From assembly GCA_033807695.1 (NCBI GenBank), contig CM066304.1, positions 3,224,001-3,288,000 on the forward strand: a DNA stretch of 64,000 bases, written 5' to 3'. The position numbers and the translations under genes are program-made. The notes below the pieces were generated by a model. The model worked only from the letters and a program-made list of their open reading frames with translations. It was not told the DNA's origin and made no database searches. The stretch comes from Daedaleopsis sinensis. Taxonomy: Eukaryota > Basidiomycota > Agaricomycetes > Polyporales > Polyporaceae. Positions 10,971-23,903 of this stretch are shown piece after piece (within the stretch, counting starts at the first letter, position 1; every line of letters starts with the position of its first letter).

Positions 10971-12159
10971 TTACATACTTTCTCGGGCCTGCCAAGAGAA
11001 AGATTGTTCAACGATCTCCTCGCTCAACCTCCACAACTTCTCTGCGGCATCCTTGTCGGCCGCATATGGTTTGAGATTGCCAAGTTGGCAATCTTGTAAA
11101 TACGCCCCGCTGTATCCTGTATACAACAGTGACCAGCTGCATAGTAGTCGCAAAATCATTGGATACGCACCGGCGAGTTTGGGATCGAATGCGGCGACGA
11201 CATGCGTCGCAGTCCCCTGGGATAGCGTCTTGATGTTCCTCACCTTGCGATAACCTTCCGGGTTACCCATCTCGATGTCGATTTCACCTATACGAAAGAG
11301 TAGCCGGGTGAGCCTGTGTGCTCGAAAACTTGAGATGCAAAGAAGGTCTCACGGAGACACGCGATATCCGCCTCTAGGTCCGTGAATCGTCCTAAATTCG
11401 TCCTGATGGTCCCCGGGTGAAGAGAGAACGCCTTGACGTTGCTCGGGCCAAGTTTGTCGGCCAACGAGTGGGTGAAGAGGATGTTCGCGGTCTTGGACTG
11501 GCCGTATGCGCGCCACTTGTGGTAGGTTTTACCCTCCTGCGACCGGAAGAGCTGTGCGTCAGCCATGTACCGATACGCACGCGCAGACAGAATGAAAACG
11601 GTACCGAGAATTGGACGTCGTCCCATACGATCGGGCTCAGCCGGTGCGAGCTGCTGCTGACGTTCACGATGCGCCCGCCGACCTTGGACCGGATGAGTTT
11701 CTCGGCGATGAGCGCGGTGAAGAGGAAGTGGCCGATGTGGTTCGTGCCGAACTGGAATTCGAGGCCGTCGACCGTCTTCTGGTACGGAGTAGCCATGACA
11801 CCGGCGTTGTTCATGAGTATGTCGATCGGCTCGGGCCAGGAAAGCACCTCTGCGGCCGCGGCGCGCACGGACACCTGGGAGCTCAGGTCAAGCTCCAGGA
11901 CACGTGTGTCTATTTCTGGACGGGCGGTAGTGATGGCAGTGGCCGCATCCAGCAGTTGCGACGAGTTGCGACCAGCGAGAATGAAGGATTTAGGCTTGTA
12001 GGGGGCTGTCACTTCAATGAAGTGTGCACCGAGACCGCCGTGGGTGACACCAGTGACGAGGATTGTTTTCCCCGCGATGTGGGGAGCGAGGTGAGCAGCA
12101 ACCTCCTCGGCGGAGGTATGGTAGCCAAACTGGGTATTGGTGGTGATAGAGATCGTCAT
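10971..12159 (-). CDS. Short-chain dehydrogenase/reductase (SDR)
   Basis: Predicted minus-strand exons are 12159..11605, 11551..11353, 11287..11171 and 11116..10971 (TAA); all three introns (53, 65 and 54 nt) keep phase. The product is about 338 residues. The Rossmann-fold cofactor motif is TGVTHGGLG near residue 36, the NNAG motif is present (MNNAGVM), the catalytic serine lies in VNVSSSSH, and the YxxxK pair is AYGQSK. The following HPGTIRTNLGRF block is typical of WWOX/retinol-dehydrogenase-like SDRs. It should catalyse NAD(P)-dependent oxidation or reduction of an alcohol or carbonyl; the substrate cannot be told. No signal peptide is present. An ATG at 12159 with no longer upstream frame sets the start. 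Confidence 0.9.
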
Positions 12160-15065
12160 GAGTGAGCTGAGGTTTGCAATGCAGAGGATTTAACGCAGCG
12201 TCGGGTTTTGACCGCGGAATGAATGCCTACCAGATCTTCAAGGAGTACGACAAGGGGCAACCGGTGAGCAAGTTGTGAGCCTAATGGAGACTCAGAAGCT
12301 ACTGCGATGTACCCCAATTCCGTCAGCGACTTCTGTTACGCGTAAAGTTCAGTTATGGAGGATCGATAGATACCATGGCCGCGGATACGCTTGAACAGCT
12401 AGAGGTTCGATATGAGGCAGAACTTATTACGGACAGCAGCACACACTGTTTACGAAACCCCGTGCTGTGTTAGCGATTATTATCTCTCATGGACGGCCAG
12501 GGACGTACATAGTACTAGAAGACGCCTACTCGGCCCTCGAGCTCGAGTCGTTACGAAGTCTGGGTATGCAAAGTCACATTTGTGCCGATTGCCGCGTAGC
12601 TTCGAAGACGATGATGACTCTAGGCGTACAAAAAGAACTCACCTAGACTCCATGAAAATGAGAGCGGCGAGAAATTTGCGGCGCGATAGTCAGCCACGCT
12701 TATGCCAAATAATCAGGAAACGGTCGTCGATGACAACAATGGCCCCCCCTTTTCTTCGTGCGACGGGGTCTTCTTTCTCGAGAGATGCATATGCGCACCG
12801 GTGTAAGCTTCCGAGGTTATCACTGCGGCCGTTTATCTACTAAGCGGGTCATATAGAGGGGAGTATACCTTACGGTACGGATAAGCATGTCGGCATGTAA
12901 AAAGGATTTGCTTCTAGGCATTTGGGAGTACCGGAAATATCGGAGGCTTGAGAAAAGAGAACTCGGGGCCCGGGTTCATATACTTCTGAGCGCGGGGGAG
13001 AACTGACAGCAGTCACTGGTCAGCGTCGAAAGTCCTTGCGGAGGATGCTCGCCGGCGTGTACAGTTCTCCAGTTCACCTGCTACCGGTGGAGTGGAGTGG
13101 TTTACACAGAAAATTGTGCAGTATGTCGGATATGTACGGATGGAGTGCAAGAAGTGCTCGGTTGGGGACGCGACTCCGAGTCATCTGCTGACAGATCAGC
13201 TTGAGTCTGAACTTTTCAAGCTTTGACTAACCTTAGCCGTCGGCGCCGACGGAGGACTGACATGATCGCTCTTGTAAGTCCGAACAAGGAGCTTCGAGTA
13301 CCTTCCAACTGCATTGAGTAGGATAGTCTACATGGAGTCCCACGTCTATCCGATCGGCGGTGTTGCAGTCTTCAGTGATTCAGTAACGCATCTTTGTCAG
13401 CGGTGCCCGGGGCTATCTGAGGCTAGTACTATGAAAGCATTACAGATACCACGTCTAGGTAATGAGGATAGCAGGAAGAGAGGAACCTCATAGTCTAGTA
13501 TAGATTGCCTACTGGAAGACAAATCGGAGGAGGTTGAAAGGAAGCTAACTTCACGCCACGTGGACAATATAGGCGCCCGTCGTGACTAAGACGACTAAGT
13601 CTTTCTTGAGAGTCTTGGAAGTACATCTCCAGACATCTACCCACTTAACAGAATCTAGTAGACAAGAGCATCCGACTTGTCTCTAGGCACTGAATGGCAA
13701 CTTGAACGTCATCGTCAACCTCCGCGAACTGAGTATCGAATATTCAAGGCTTTCCACAGCAGCATGACACGTTGCTCAACGCAACCGGAGCTTAACTGGA
13801 GCTTGCTGTCCAGCAGCCAGCTGCGTTGTCATTCAGTCAGTTCGAAAGTCAGCTCGGGCTCTCCATGGCTCTTCATGACATTGATTCAGACTGATTCAGT
13901 CCGTGCAACAGTCGTGATGAGCTGGCTACACGATCTAATGCCCATGGGGTCCGGAACTCGGGGGTTTCGTCAATACGAAACTGCTCCATGAGTACATAGG
14001 TATGTAGTAGCCTAAGGTAAGTAGGAGGGGTGCCACGTCCAGACTCCACAGCCTTATCATTAGCCTTGCTCATCAGTACCTCTCGCTCGTGTCCTAATAT
14101 GAGCTCCGACTTCAGAGTCAAACACCCGGCCCGCAGGGATACTACCTGACTCAATCACTCGGGTACGAGGGGACCCGCGCGTTCCAAGGCGTACCATCGG
14201 AGTGTACATTTAAACACATGTAAGTAATTACTACGTACAGTTGACTTACGAAAGTCGTCGAGATGCCGGGGAGTGCGGAGGCTAATGGTGATGCAGCGCT
14301 AAGACTACTTACCTGCTCTAGCCTGCTCTTCAAGTTCCTTGCAATATTGCATCCGCCTCGTCCCCTCCTCCACTGGCTGCACAAGAGAGTCTGCAAATAG
14401 CAGATGCTCTCTGCTCTGACCCTCTCGACTCTCAAAGAATTAGGTGCATTGCTGAGCGTTGGACTCCGTCGACTGGCAGCAACTTCGGGACTTCGGCGAG
14501 CTCAACAGGCTGAGTCCTGACCGCATTTGAATGGCCACTGCCACCCATCAGCGGCATCGAGCGTCATTTCGACGACTGTTCGTCAGTCGACTGCATCTCG
14601 AAACGACCCTCAATAATTGAGCAGCCATTTGAGTCTAAAGATGAGATCAGCTTGTCAACCGCGCATGCACTGGCGATTGCTGGTGACTGGACCACTATCA
14701 AGTAAGTAGTGCTTATTCGCAAACCTTCGCAGACTGACTAGAAGATCTAGCGACATGTGATGATATTGCTACTCCCATGGTGATCAGCGTGCTGCTCGGT
14801 ATATGCAGCCACGGGTGACAGCGGGTGACGGGACCAAGTTCCAGGAGCTTTGAAACACTCCCCTAGAATAGAAGTAGGGATCGGGCCTTGATCCAGCTTC
14901 GTGCACCCGTAGGTTTGGCCAGTGCCGGATCACGAGTTTGGAGTAGGTACGACTGGAGTACGGCGCAGCTCGGGAGTTCCGTAACGTTCCCTTGTATGGT
15001 CTCACATCTCCGATGGTCCCGGCGCCCGCTCAGCACATACTGCACAGGCTGTACTGACCAGGACG
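12160..15065. other. Long intergenic region, no gene seen
   Basis: Roughly 2.9 kb. All ORFs are short, lack recognisable motifs and have no phase-compatible neighbours. No tandem repeat or transposase signature was recognised, although decayed mobile DNA cannot be excluded by eye. Confidence 0.5.
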
Positions 15066-15072
15066 TATAAAG
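15066..15072 (+). promoter_or_regulatory. TATA box of SCP-A
   Basis: TATAAAG, about 50 bp before the donor of the 5' UTR intron (15121..15200). Confidence 0.6.
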
Positions 15073-15212
15073 ACCTCTCCGCAGGTCGTCTGTTCGACAG
15101 GGATCACAAACTTGCATCTGGTGAGTGCGATACCCATCCGTTGAGGTTGAACGTTGAGAGACCAAACTGACCGTGGTACTTGCTTCTCGACCGCTGACAG
15201 CGACTCCAAACA

Positions 15213-15725
15213 ATGGTCAAGTTTGCTATCATCAACGCTATTGCACTCGCTTGTGCCGTCGCCGTTCAAGGGGCGTCTCTCGAGGCTAGACGTAAGTCTC
15301 CCAATGATGTCTCTCCTTCAGGGTTTCTCCAGGACCACACTGACTACTTCATTATCCCAGGTTGTGGAACCCCCGATAACACTCGCCCAACATGCCAGAC
15401 GAGCCTCGGGAGTCCCAAGCTAGTCCACTGTCAGGAGGCGGTCAGACAGCTGGGAGATGGATCGTCGCATGGGTGGTGCAAGCAATCAAACAAGCACGGC
15501 AGTTCCAAATGCCAGACTATAGTTGTATATCGCTCATGCAAGATCGACGTCTGCGGAGACCCTGATGTGCGGCTCGAGGACGGTATCAACTGCGGCGGAT
15601 ACTTGCAGACGGTGCTCAATGACTGCAAATGGAACGGACTCGTCGGCGGGCAGATCAGTCCCAAGTACTGCAATGTCCAGGGTGGCAACTATAACGAGTA
15701 CAGGCTCCAGTTCTCGCATATCTGA
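15213..15725 (+). CDS. SCP-A: small secreted cysteine-rich protein
   Basis: Exons are 15213..15291 and 15361..15725; the 69-nt intron is phase 1 and sits right after the signal peptide (MVKFAIINAIALACAVAVQG). The protein has 147 residues and ten mature cysteines. Family landmarks are CQTSLGSP, a CKQ near the fourth Cys, CQTIV, CKIDVCG, then NGLVGG and a terminal YRLQFSH. The transcript is predicted to have a 5' UTR intron (15121..15200, gtgagt...cag) and a 3' UTR intron (15749..15817) starting 23 nt after the stop. Five paralogues lie elsewhere in the window. The xSPxxxDC and NGxVGG spacing loosely resembles Ecp2/Hce2 effectors; function is unknown. Confidence 0.85.
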   Translation: MVKFAIINAIALACAVAVQGASLEARRKSPNDVSPSGFLQDHTDYFIIPGCGTPDNTRPTCQTSLGSPKLVHCQEAVRQLGDGSSHGWCKQSNKHGSSKCQTIVVYRSCKIDVCGDPDVRLEDGINCGGYLQTVLNDCKWNGLVGGQISPKYCNVQGGNYNEYRLQFSHI

Positions 15726-15817
15726 GGCTTGACCGTGAACGTTGAACGGTGAGTTGTCGATCCTTCGACAATCGCTTTGCGTTTGCATTCTGACGAAGCA
15801 CGCCTCACGCTCAACAG

Positions 15818-16971
15818 ATCACCGTAGCTGCAGATATGTCTCCCGTTACAGTACATGATTCGACTATCGAGCCTACTGCCAGTGCTCGAGTGCACGGCCA
15901 GTGTATTTTTTCAATATAATCATGCATCGAACAATCATTGCGGTAGTATGCAGCGTGACCGTGAACCTCAGTGACGTGGTATATCAGACTTCTCGCTGGA
16001 TAGTAAGAAATGTCGTGGATGAGGACCTCTCAGTCGGACTCGTCATGTTTTCGCGAATAGCGAAGCCGTGGGTGTAACCATCGCAGTAAGTGCGCTCATA
16101 ACCCGAGGCAAAGACGTCCACATTCGAAGATCTTGTCCACGACATTTGGGGCGTCCTACGGGAACACCGCCGGGTCGGTCTCGCAGCCTCTGACTTCTGG
16201 AAGTATTCCTACTCGGTCGCATCCGCTTGATCTGGGATGAAGTCAAACAAACCATCGGGATGATAGCACGTACATGTATGTCCTCGACGGACAGCCGCGA
16301 CGGAAGCTGAAGGACGGTTGGCACGGTGCCCCGGGCTGTTCACTTGAAGGAGAGATACCACGCAGGCGGGGCTCCGGAATAAGACCCAGTCGTCCCGATT
16401 CCAAGTGACTCTCGGCAACCGTAGTGCATTATCTACAACGATGTTGATGCTAGGTTTTACAGGTTGGGCGTGTGCCGAGCTACTTATGTCGCGCGGTCGA
16501 AATTGGGACCGGCGGGCACGATCGTGCGGGCCGCTTTCAATCTCATGGTACTCCGGCAGTGCTGTGAAGGACGTACTTTGTCGTTGTGAGGAAGAGCACT
16601 ACTGCTTTGTCATTGGGGTAATCGCTAGATGGTGTACCTGCATAGCACTCGATTTTGCCAATGTGGTCGATTTTCCCTAGATACTATGTCGAGGGTGTAT
16701 GAATGTAAATATGAGAATCGGGTCAAAGAAGATCAATATGCCCTTGACACAATAGCTGCGAGTGTCAGCCATTTTCGACTGAATACCGCGTAATGTTAGT
16801 GACTCGAAGGTAAATAGAATGCCTGGTACTGCCCAACGCTCATTCATATCGCTGGGACAGACAAGTTAGGAGAGACTTCGGTTTGTGAGCTGGTACATGA
16901 AAGTGCTTAGATTAGCGCACGATGACCATGCACAGAATCAGCAGAGAATAAACAACACGTTCCACCATGGT
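15818..16971. other. Intergenic, no gene seen
   Basis: About 1.15 kb between two convergent genes. The only longish ORFs (for example near 16405-16680) show no motif or splice continuation. Confidence 0.5.
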
Positions 16972-19040
16972 TCACCTGCCCTCCACATCGAGAACCCGAA
17001 TGTCGCCTTTACGCGTACCTAGCACTATCAACCCCGTCGTCTCCGAGAAGGCGATGTGTGTAATGTCATCTGTGAACAAGAGAAGCTTCAGCGAACTGCA
17101 GACCAAGGAAGCGACAACATCTATCTAAATGAATGGGAACGCACCACGAAGATCGTACGAATTCACCTCGTATACCTCCTTGCCTTCGATTTCACGATGC
17201 TCTTGCGCGTTCCAACCGGGATTTGCGGATTCGGCATCCACTTCCGCTGTCGTGATGTTCACAGCCTCGGTGCCGGTGGGTTGTATACGCCGTTTCCTTT
17301 TCTCAGTCTTTTCTTTCAGCTGCTTCTTCGCATAAGGGTACGGCGGCGGGCGGCCTGTGAACTCTATGCCCTCATCTTCGTCGGAGTCGGACTCTTCCAT
17401 GGGCGTCGAGAACCCGTAGACAACCCTGCGCACTGCGCCGCGTCTGCGCTCGACCCAAACACCGCGGCGCCCCGCGGGCCCAAGCGTGCACGCTGAGACG
17501 AAGCCGCGTGTCCCGTTCGACATGCCGCTGCGCGGACTGTGCTCTGTGCCGGGGGGAGTGGGAATGGCCATGTTGTGCGCAGAGAGGAGAAGGACCTGAA
17601 CGTCCATGGGAGGCGCCATCATGGCATGGGGGGCGCTGGAGTCGAGGGACGGCGGAATGATGATAGACACTGAGCAGTGGAAGAGTCCGCGAAGGACGTC
17701 GAACGCAAGGAATGTGAGCGAGACTGCCGTGGGATTTAGGTCCGGGCCGCTGGGAGGTGGGGTGTGCGTCACCGGTCGAGAGAAGGAGACACCACGAAAC
17801 GTAAGGCTTGGCAAAAAGTGTGAGTGAACGGCCGCGGACATCTGTACCGCCGGTCCCCTGATATAACGCGAATCGGCGTCTGCTCCGGTAGAGGTTCCCT
17901 GACCGTGCATACGAAGCTGGGGGCTGTCCAAGAGGGTACAAACTTCGAGTGAATGGGCTTTTAGAACGAGAATGTGACATTGGGTCAGGAACGTCGCTGC
18001 GACCACACCATTCCACTGGATCGTGTCAGCGAGACAGAAGTAGCGATACGGGGATCTTGACTTACGAGATCTTCCTCCTCTTCCGACAGCATATTCACCG
18101 CCGTGCGTTGTCGTGTGTCCCAGTTTAACAAATGAAAGGAAGAAGGAAGCCCAAGGAGGATTAGCGAGCGTTCAGGATCTAATGCGCGGAGGGAGAATGA
18201 TATAGGTGACGCAAAGGGAATGACGGCGACGGTCTGGAACTTGATATCTTGGTCATACGATGCCCCTTTAGGCGCATGAATCGCGCGGGAGTTGTACAGT
18301 TGCGCTTGAATGATATGGCACATTTCGTGACTAGCGTAAAAAGAAAGGATCATTAACCATGCTATTATATCGCGGATTCGAACACACACCTACCACGACA
18401 CGGCGATGGTGAGCACATTATCCAGAGGTCCGAGATGAGTCATCGCAGCAGAGAAAGATCCCAGGGCTTTGATTTGGGTACTTGTGCAGAGAATAGACCT
18501 AAGGGGGTCGTAGATCACCGAGTCAAGGTCCCAAATTTCGACGAGCTTCTCGTGATAGATGCACAGCAGCCATCGGTCGAGGAATACCTCAATGGAGTAG
18601 ATGCTCCGAGCACTGTCGTCGTTGTTGAAGACAGGGTCAGGGCTACATGAGGCGCGATTGCCAAGGACAAAGTGATGAGAGCGAGGGCGAAGCCAATTAC
18701 GATCGGCTATTTGGATTCGACGGACCAGAATTTCCAGTTCGTCTAGAGGGAGATGAGCCCAAGACAATGGATGTTCGAGATGAGGCGGTAGCGGAACCAA
18801 GCGGCTCTGTTCCTTTAAGATATAGAGCCAGACCTGACGATCGTGGGTGAGGGTACATAATGACGCGCAGGTCTAATGAATCGAAGTTGCTCAACACCAT
18901 TCTGATTCGAAGCAAGTTGGCCACACCTTCCGAAATGCAATGATATCCTGGAGGTCCATATATTGCAGCACTTGTAACAATATCTCATCGGGAACATCCA
19001 ATAGTCTGATTTCTTGGGGGCTGCTATAGTCATGAAACAT
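16972..19040 (-). CDS. F-box protein with C-terminal repeat-like domain
   Basis: Predicted exons are 19040..18927, 18872..18394, 18330..18066, 18015..17159 and 17095..16972 (TGA); introns are 50-63 nt and phases agree. The start at 19040 puts a perfect F-box at residues 14-38 (LLDVPDEILLQVLQYMDL then QDIIAFRK). The rest matches a common basidiomycete F-box family: WLYILKEQ, a middle region with WDLDSV and WDTRQRT blades suggesting a beta-propeller, and a C-terminal GTRKGDIRVLDV motif. It likely serves as an SCF substrate receptor. The last intron donor (gtacga at 17158) was chosen because it is the only one that keeps the final exon open. It is head-to-head with the RTC4-domain gene. Confidence 0.88.
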
Positions 19041-19514
19041 ACGACGGTGCTTCTGGGGACCGGGCTATATGTTGGGTGGACTTCAAGTTGTTTTATCTAC
19101 TAGAGTTAGAGCGCCCCGTTAACGAAACACACTGTACATACTTTAGCCGCCGCCCAAGTAGTAAGCGTAGATTTTAGCTCGGGGTTTATCGCAGCTAGCT
19201 AGGGGTTAGGCCGGTCAGGGCTCCAGGGCTGATATGGTTAATGTTCAAATCAGCGGAGTTGAAGTTGGAGCCTCCGAGGCTGGCCAGTCCGCAACAAACG
19301 TTATCGCGAGTGACTAGATGTGACGGAACGTGAACGTGACGGTGACGGTAACGCGTTTTTTGTTTAGGCGTCTAACAAGCGCATGTGTCGCGTCGCGTTT
19401 CCGTCTCAATCGGTTATAGTAGTTGACTTGGACCCCCCTGAGCACTACTTACTCTGCCTCCCCTCCTGCTTGACTTTGACCTTCTACTCACTGGCGCATG
19501 CTGGGAACTTGTGA
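19041..19514. promoter_or_regulatory. Shared bidirectional promoter region (F-box / RTC4-domain gene)
   Basis: 474 bp separate two divergent start codons. A consensus MluI cell-cycle box, ACGCGT, lies at 19351-19356 and a related TCGCGTCGCG stretch near 19388. MCB elements bind MBF-type factors at G1/S in fungi; use here is inference. Confidence 0.5.
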
Positions 19515-22500
19515 ATGGAGGCTTATGGTCAGAAACTGAGAAATAGAGGCAAGACACTCGACACCGACCCGTCTGTAGCCACTCGACTTCCCAAACGACC
19601 CATCCCCTCGGCGAGGAAGGAGAACATGTTCGAGGACTTCGGCAGCGACTTCGCCAGCCGACTGAATACCGCGACGCGCAACGTTTCCAAAGCCCGCGAC
19701 GCGTCGAGAAAGGGCTCCATGGTCGCGTTCAGTGAAGATGACGACAGCGACGACGAGATCGACTTTCTCTCTGGCTCCTCACGCCATGGATCCGAGTCTC
19801 CAAGAAAGCCGAAGTCGTCCAAGGCTGCCACCGTTGCCGAGCCTGTGCCCGTGGTCATCGACCGTCACCAAGCAAACCCCAACTACCGAGCTCTTGACTA
19901 CAAGAAGATGAAGATCCCGAAGAAGACTTCTGCCTCTTCGTCCACGGCCCCGGCTTCCGGTGCCTCCCACGAACGCCGAAGCAAGGTTCCCAGCGCCGGC
20001 CCGTCGACCTCGCATCCTACTCAGCCTCGGTCTGGTCGTCCAGCCACAAGCCTTGTCCAGCACGAGCAGGCACATCCGAAGAAGAAACTTCCCCTCCGAG
20101 AGCGTAGTCCCAATCAGGATCGCTCTCGTACTGGTCGACAGTCCGACATGCCGCAGGAGAGAGAGGAGTCGAGGAAAGAACAGAGGAGAGATATGGACAA
20201 GACTCCTCGCCCTTTTCGCCCTGTCCCACGTCCTGTGAATAAAGGAAGGGGTAGCCTCGGCAAATCTCAGACTGTCCCGGATCTTGGTGCGCATTCATCT
20301 CAAGAGAACGATCGCATTCAATCACTCGCGCGTTCTCAAAGCACCCAAGACATCATCCTTATCCTCGGCTCTTCCGAGTCCGACAGTTCGGACACGAATA
20401 CACCCAAGAAAGGGGCGAACGGCAAGGCGAAGGCGAAGGCGCGGGGGGAGGCAAGGGCTATAGCAGATCCTTTCGATATGATCTCCCCGCTCTCATCGCA
20501 AACCGACCAGGGGCAGAACGATAGAATCACCAAGGGCAAAGGCAAGGAGCGTGCCGATCCTATAAGTGCGCTTTCTCCTCTTAGCTCCCCTGCCCGTCTC
20601 GCGCGCAGAAATACGGCGTCGTCTTTCCCCATGCCTTCACCCTTGTCGTCCCCTGCATCAAGGCAATCTGACTGTACGCCGCGCGTCAAGAGTCGAGTAT
20701 CGAAGAGTCAGAAGTATGACATAGCCGCGGATTCTTCCGAGGAGGAAGATGACGAAGGACCGCCGCGAATATTACGTCCCTTCCCCATGGAAACTCAGGT
20801 GCTTGCGAGTGTACGCGACCAATCGCCCACGGATAGTCCAGATCTCTCATCAGAAAGAGGTGGTACCTACCGGATGAACGTACGAACGAATACGAGCACA
20901 TTTGACTTCGATGACTTTGATGTCGATGACGATAGTGCGTATATGCGTTCACGATATCCGATATTTCGATACTCATGCATGTCTCGTAGTGCGACTTGAT
21001 CCTTCTATTGATCCAAAAACGCTCTGCCCATGGTGTGACGAACCTCTGCCCTCCGAACCTACTCCTCATCTCCTCGCTCTGATTACCGCCACGAAGCGCG
21101 TGTCACAACCAACAGTCCGCTCAGCGAACCCTCTCGCATTGCAGGCACCGATAACGAGCTACGTCACGGTCTGTCAACGCCACCGCTTCGAACGAAACTG
21201 GATCCCGCGTGCGCGAGACAAAGGCTGGCCGAGGAAGATTCAGTGGGAGAAACTCGCCAAACGGATCAACAGGCTGAAGGGTGTCCTCCAAGCTATTGTC
21301 GATGACGTTGACGAAGACTTCGCTCCCAGCTTATCGCGAGAGAGTGGGAGCAGTCGGCGAGCGAGGAAGGAGAATGAATTTTGGCAGGAGGCTGTCAGAA
21401 ACGTTCGGCAACATGGCTCGCGGCAAACTGCCGGGGCGCGCGGACAGTTCATGCACTTCAACAAGACGCAGCCGGGGTAGTGAGTGTCTTGTTCTCTTGA
21501 GGTCCTTCGACGCGTAGTATTGGAGATTCCTGACGTGAATGGCTAGTTATGGCGAACTTGGCTACGTGATCATCCATCAGACGTTGTGCGACCTGTTCCC
21601 TCCGACCAAATTCCACCCGGACGCGACACTTCCCCTCACGCCGTCCGACTTCATCGCGCTCATTCTCGTGCCAGAAGCCGCCGTCCTTCTTATCACAGAG
21701 GATCTCTCTCTTCCCCGGAGTAAGGCAATCGAGACGCTCCGCGATAGCGTGGAGTATGGTGTCGCTATGTTCCCCGCGGACGAGGGTGAAGGCGAAATTG
21801 GGAATGCAGCTCAGTCAGATGGAGAACGACTGGGAGCCACTGAGCAGATCTTCATGGAACGAGCGCGCGCCCGGAGGAAGGAGCTTGAGGAAGAAGAGGA
21901 GGAGGAGCGGCGAGAGGAGGAACAAGCACAAGCGTGCAGGGCAACGGAGACTAAATCAAAACCCCGTCCCCGGCGAAGAGGGAAGACCCCCGGGACCACG
22001 ACTGACGTCGAGTCCGTGGAGCCTACATCGCCGCCTCCCAGCAGTGGACCGGGCGCGAAGCGTAAAGCCCGCGGTCGCGCTATAGGTCGCAACGCCGGTC
22101 CGCCTCCAGGGAGCATTGTCATCGAGCTCAGCAGCGATACCGCCGAGTCTGACGCCGCCGGCCCATCAAAGCGGCGGAGGAAAGCGCGCAGTGCAAAGAG
22201 CGATGTCGAGATGGGCGACGCTGGCCCGCAGACCATGAATGAAGCGACTCCGAAGGCCCCGAAGGTCAAGCCGCGTCCGCGACCGAAAGCTCGCTCGGGA
22301 TCCGTCACGAGTGGGCGCGGGGACGACTCCGATATACAAGAAGCCGGGGCACCGCTTGGTCGTGCGCCGTCGTCGTCGCAGGCCATGCCTTTCGTCGCCT
22401 TTTCGCAGACCAGCGATCTTGCGTGGCAAGGGACGTCGGGAACGGGCTCCTATGCGCTTGTCGAGGGAACTCCCCGAGCGAAGGCCAAGTCGCGGAGGTC

Positions 22501-23020
22501 CGATACCTTGTCCATCATAACCTCTCCCCTCAAGGCCAGTGGATCTGGGTTGGGCCTCGGCAAGCCTCCTTTGCAGATCGCGAAGGAACGACGCCAGCAG
22601 CAGGGGTCAGCAAGGTGAGTAGTGTCCATGAAGAGACGGGCTCCCTAGCTTGCGGCCTTTCGTCGGTCGTAACGCTGTCCTCTATGCTCACCGTTCGCAC
22701 CTTGTCGCCCCGTCGGTAGGACATCGTCTGCGTCCAGAACGTCCGCGCCGTCCACCTCAAAGTCGATTTCGCGCACAAAGCACGACTGGCTCCCGGATCT
22801 GCGGTCTGCCTACGAAGTGACGCTTGACACGACGACGGATGATGATTCCGACGCGATACCGCGCTCCTCCAATGCGGAAACGAAGGGCGGAGAGGGAATA
22901 TGCGGTCACTTGCGCTCCAGCCAGCCTCCGAAAAAGCGCGGCTCGTGGGCATGGCTCCTCGACGACTCGCAATCTCGCCCCCCAAGCCCGTCGCCGCTGG
23001 AGTACTCTGTTGTGGATTGA
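19515..23020 (+). CDS. RTC4-like domain protein (restriction of telomere capping protein 4 family)
   Basis: Exons are 19515..20934, 20990..21479, 21547..22614 and 22720..23020, total 1092 residues with clean phases. The N-terminal half is disordered, basic and Ser-rich with SDSSDT and EDDDSDDEIDF acidic clusters, suggesting a nuclear protein. The middle carries a C-x2-C pair (LCPWCDEPLPSE), then a conserved block with YVTVCQRHRFER, GWPRKIQWEKLAKR and, across the second intron, GYYGELGYVIIHQTL followed by PLTPSDFIALILVPEAAVLL. This block is the RTC4-like domain as I know it from fungal proteins linked to telomere capping in yeast. A long charged, Glu/Arg-rich tail follows. The biochemical activity is unknown in the family. 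Confidence 0.8.
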
Positions 23021-23903
23021 CGGTTTCGCGTCGTCCCTATCGTTATCCTGGAGCTATGGCATGCGAAGCCATCATGGTCCTCGAAAGTCCCTCCTAATAT
23101 TCGTATGTATACATACGACATTCAGCGAAACAGTTGGAACAGGCTAATCCCACTGTATATTACTGCGGACATTATGAGATAGCTAAGTGGTTTCGAGTGG
23201 AAAAACTTCCGACTCGCATTCTAGTCCAGTCAGCTTGTAAGTAGACTTGGAACGCATAAATAATTCCCGCGGCCAGTGTTCCCTAAACCAGGCTCTTGAC
23301 CGCAGCTTCCTCCACTACCTTCACAGTTTCCACTCAATACACCTGCCCGACCTTCGTTGTTACACGGAAGCGATCTCATCTAGCAGCTGACATGCAGAAT
23401 GCCACCTCATACTACTCGCGGAGTCATTGAGCCGCCCTGTCGAGTACTAACGTTTGTAGTAAGTGCGCAGTTCACTGGACAAATTAGCAGGCCAGTACTA
23501 CTCACGTTGACAACATTGAGGGATAGCATCAAGGAGCCCTGGGCATGGGGGTCTGACAACGCAGTTCCCTCCAGTCGAAGCAGTTCAAATCCGATGAGGC
23601 TGTGACTCGAACGACTCGGACGACGGAGTTTACCCAGTCTGTACTCTGGTAACAAGCGAGGCCTGGTCCGGATCCGTTGCAGAAACGATAACGATGGTCG
23701 GAGGGAACACCTACGGTCACTCTAGCTCCAGCAGGCATTGGGAGGAGTGAGTGTAGCTCCTTGAGGACGGGGACGACTGGAATGCTCCCTCTGAACCAAC
23801 TCGCTCAGCTGATATTCTGCGTAGCCATGCTATTATGGAGCTATGGTCTGATTATTGTCCGGACAATTGAAGGGGGATACCGTATGTTATCGTTCCAAGA
23901 GTC
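23021..23903. other. Intergenic, no gene seen
   Basis: About 0.9 kb between convergent genes. No supported ORF, repeat or RNA gene. Confidence 0.5.

Noticed and set aside
12412..12843. Plus-strand 143-codon ORF
   Set aside because: Random-looking composition with no family resemblance or splice context.
15213..15725. SCP proteins as KP4- or WSC-type domains
   Set aside because: Cysteine spacing and lack of the characteristic WSC or KP4 motifs do not fit; left unnamed.
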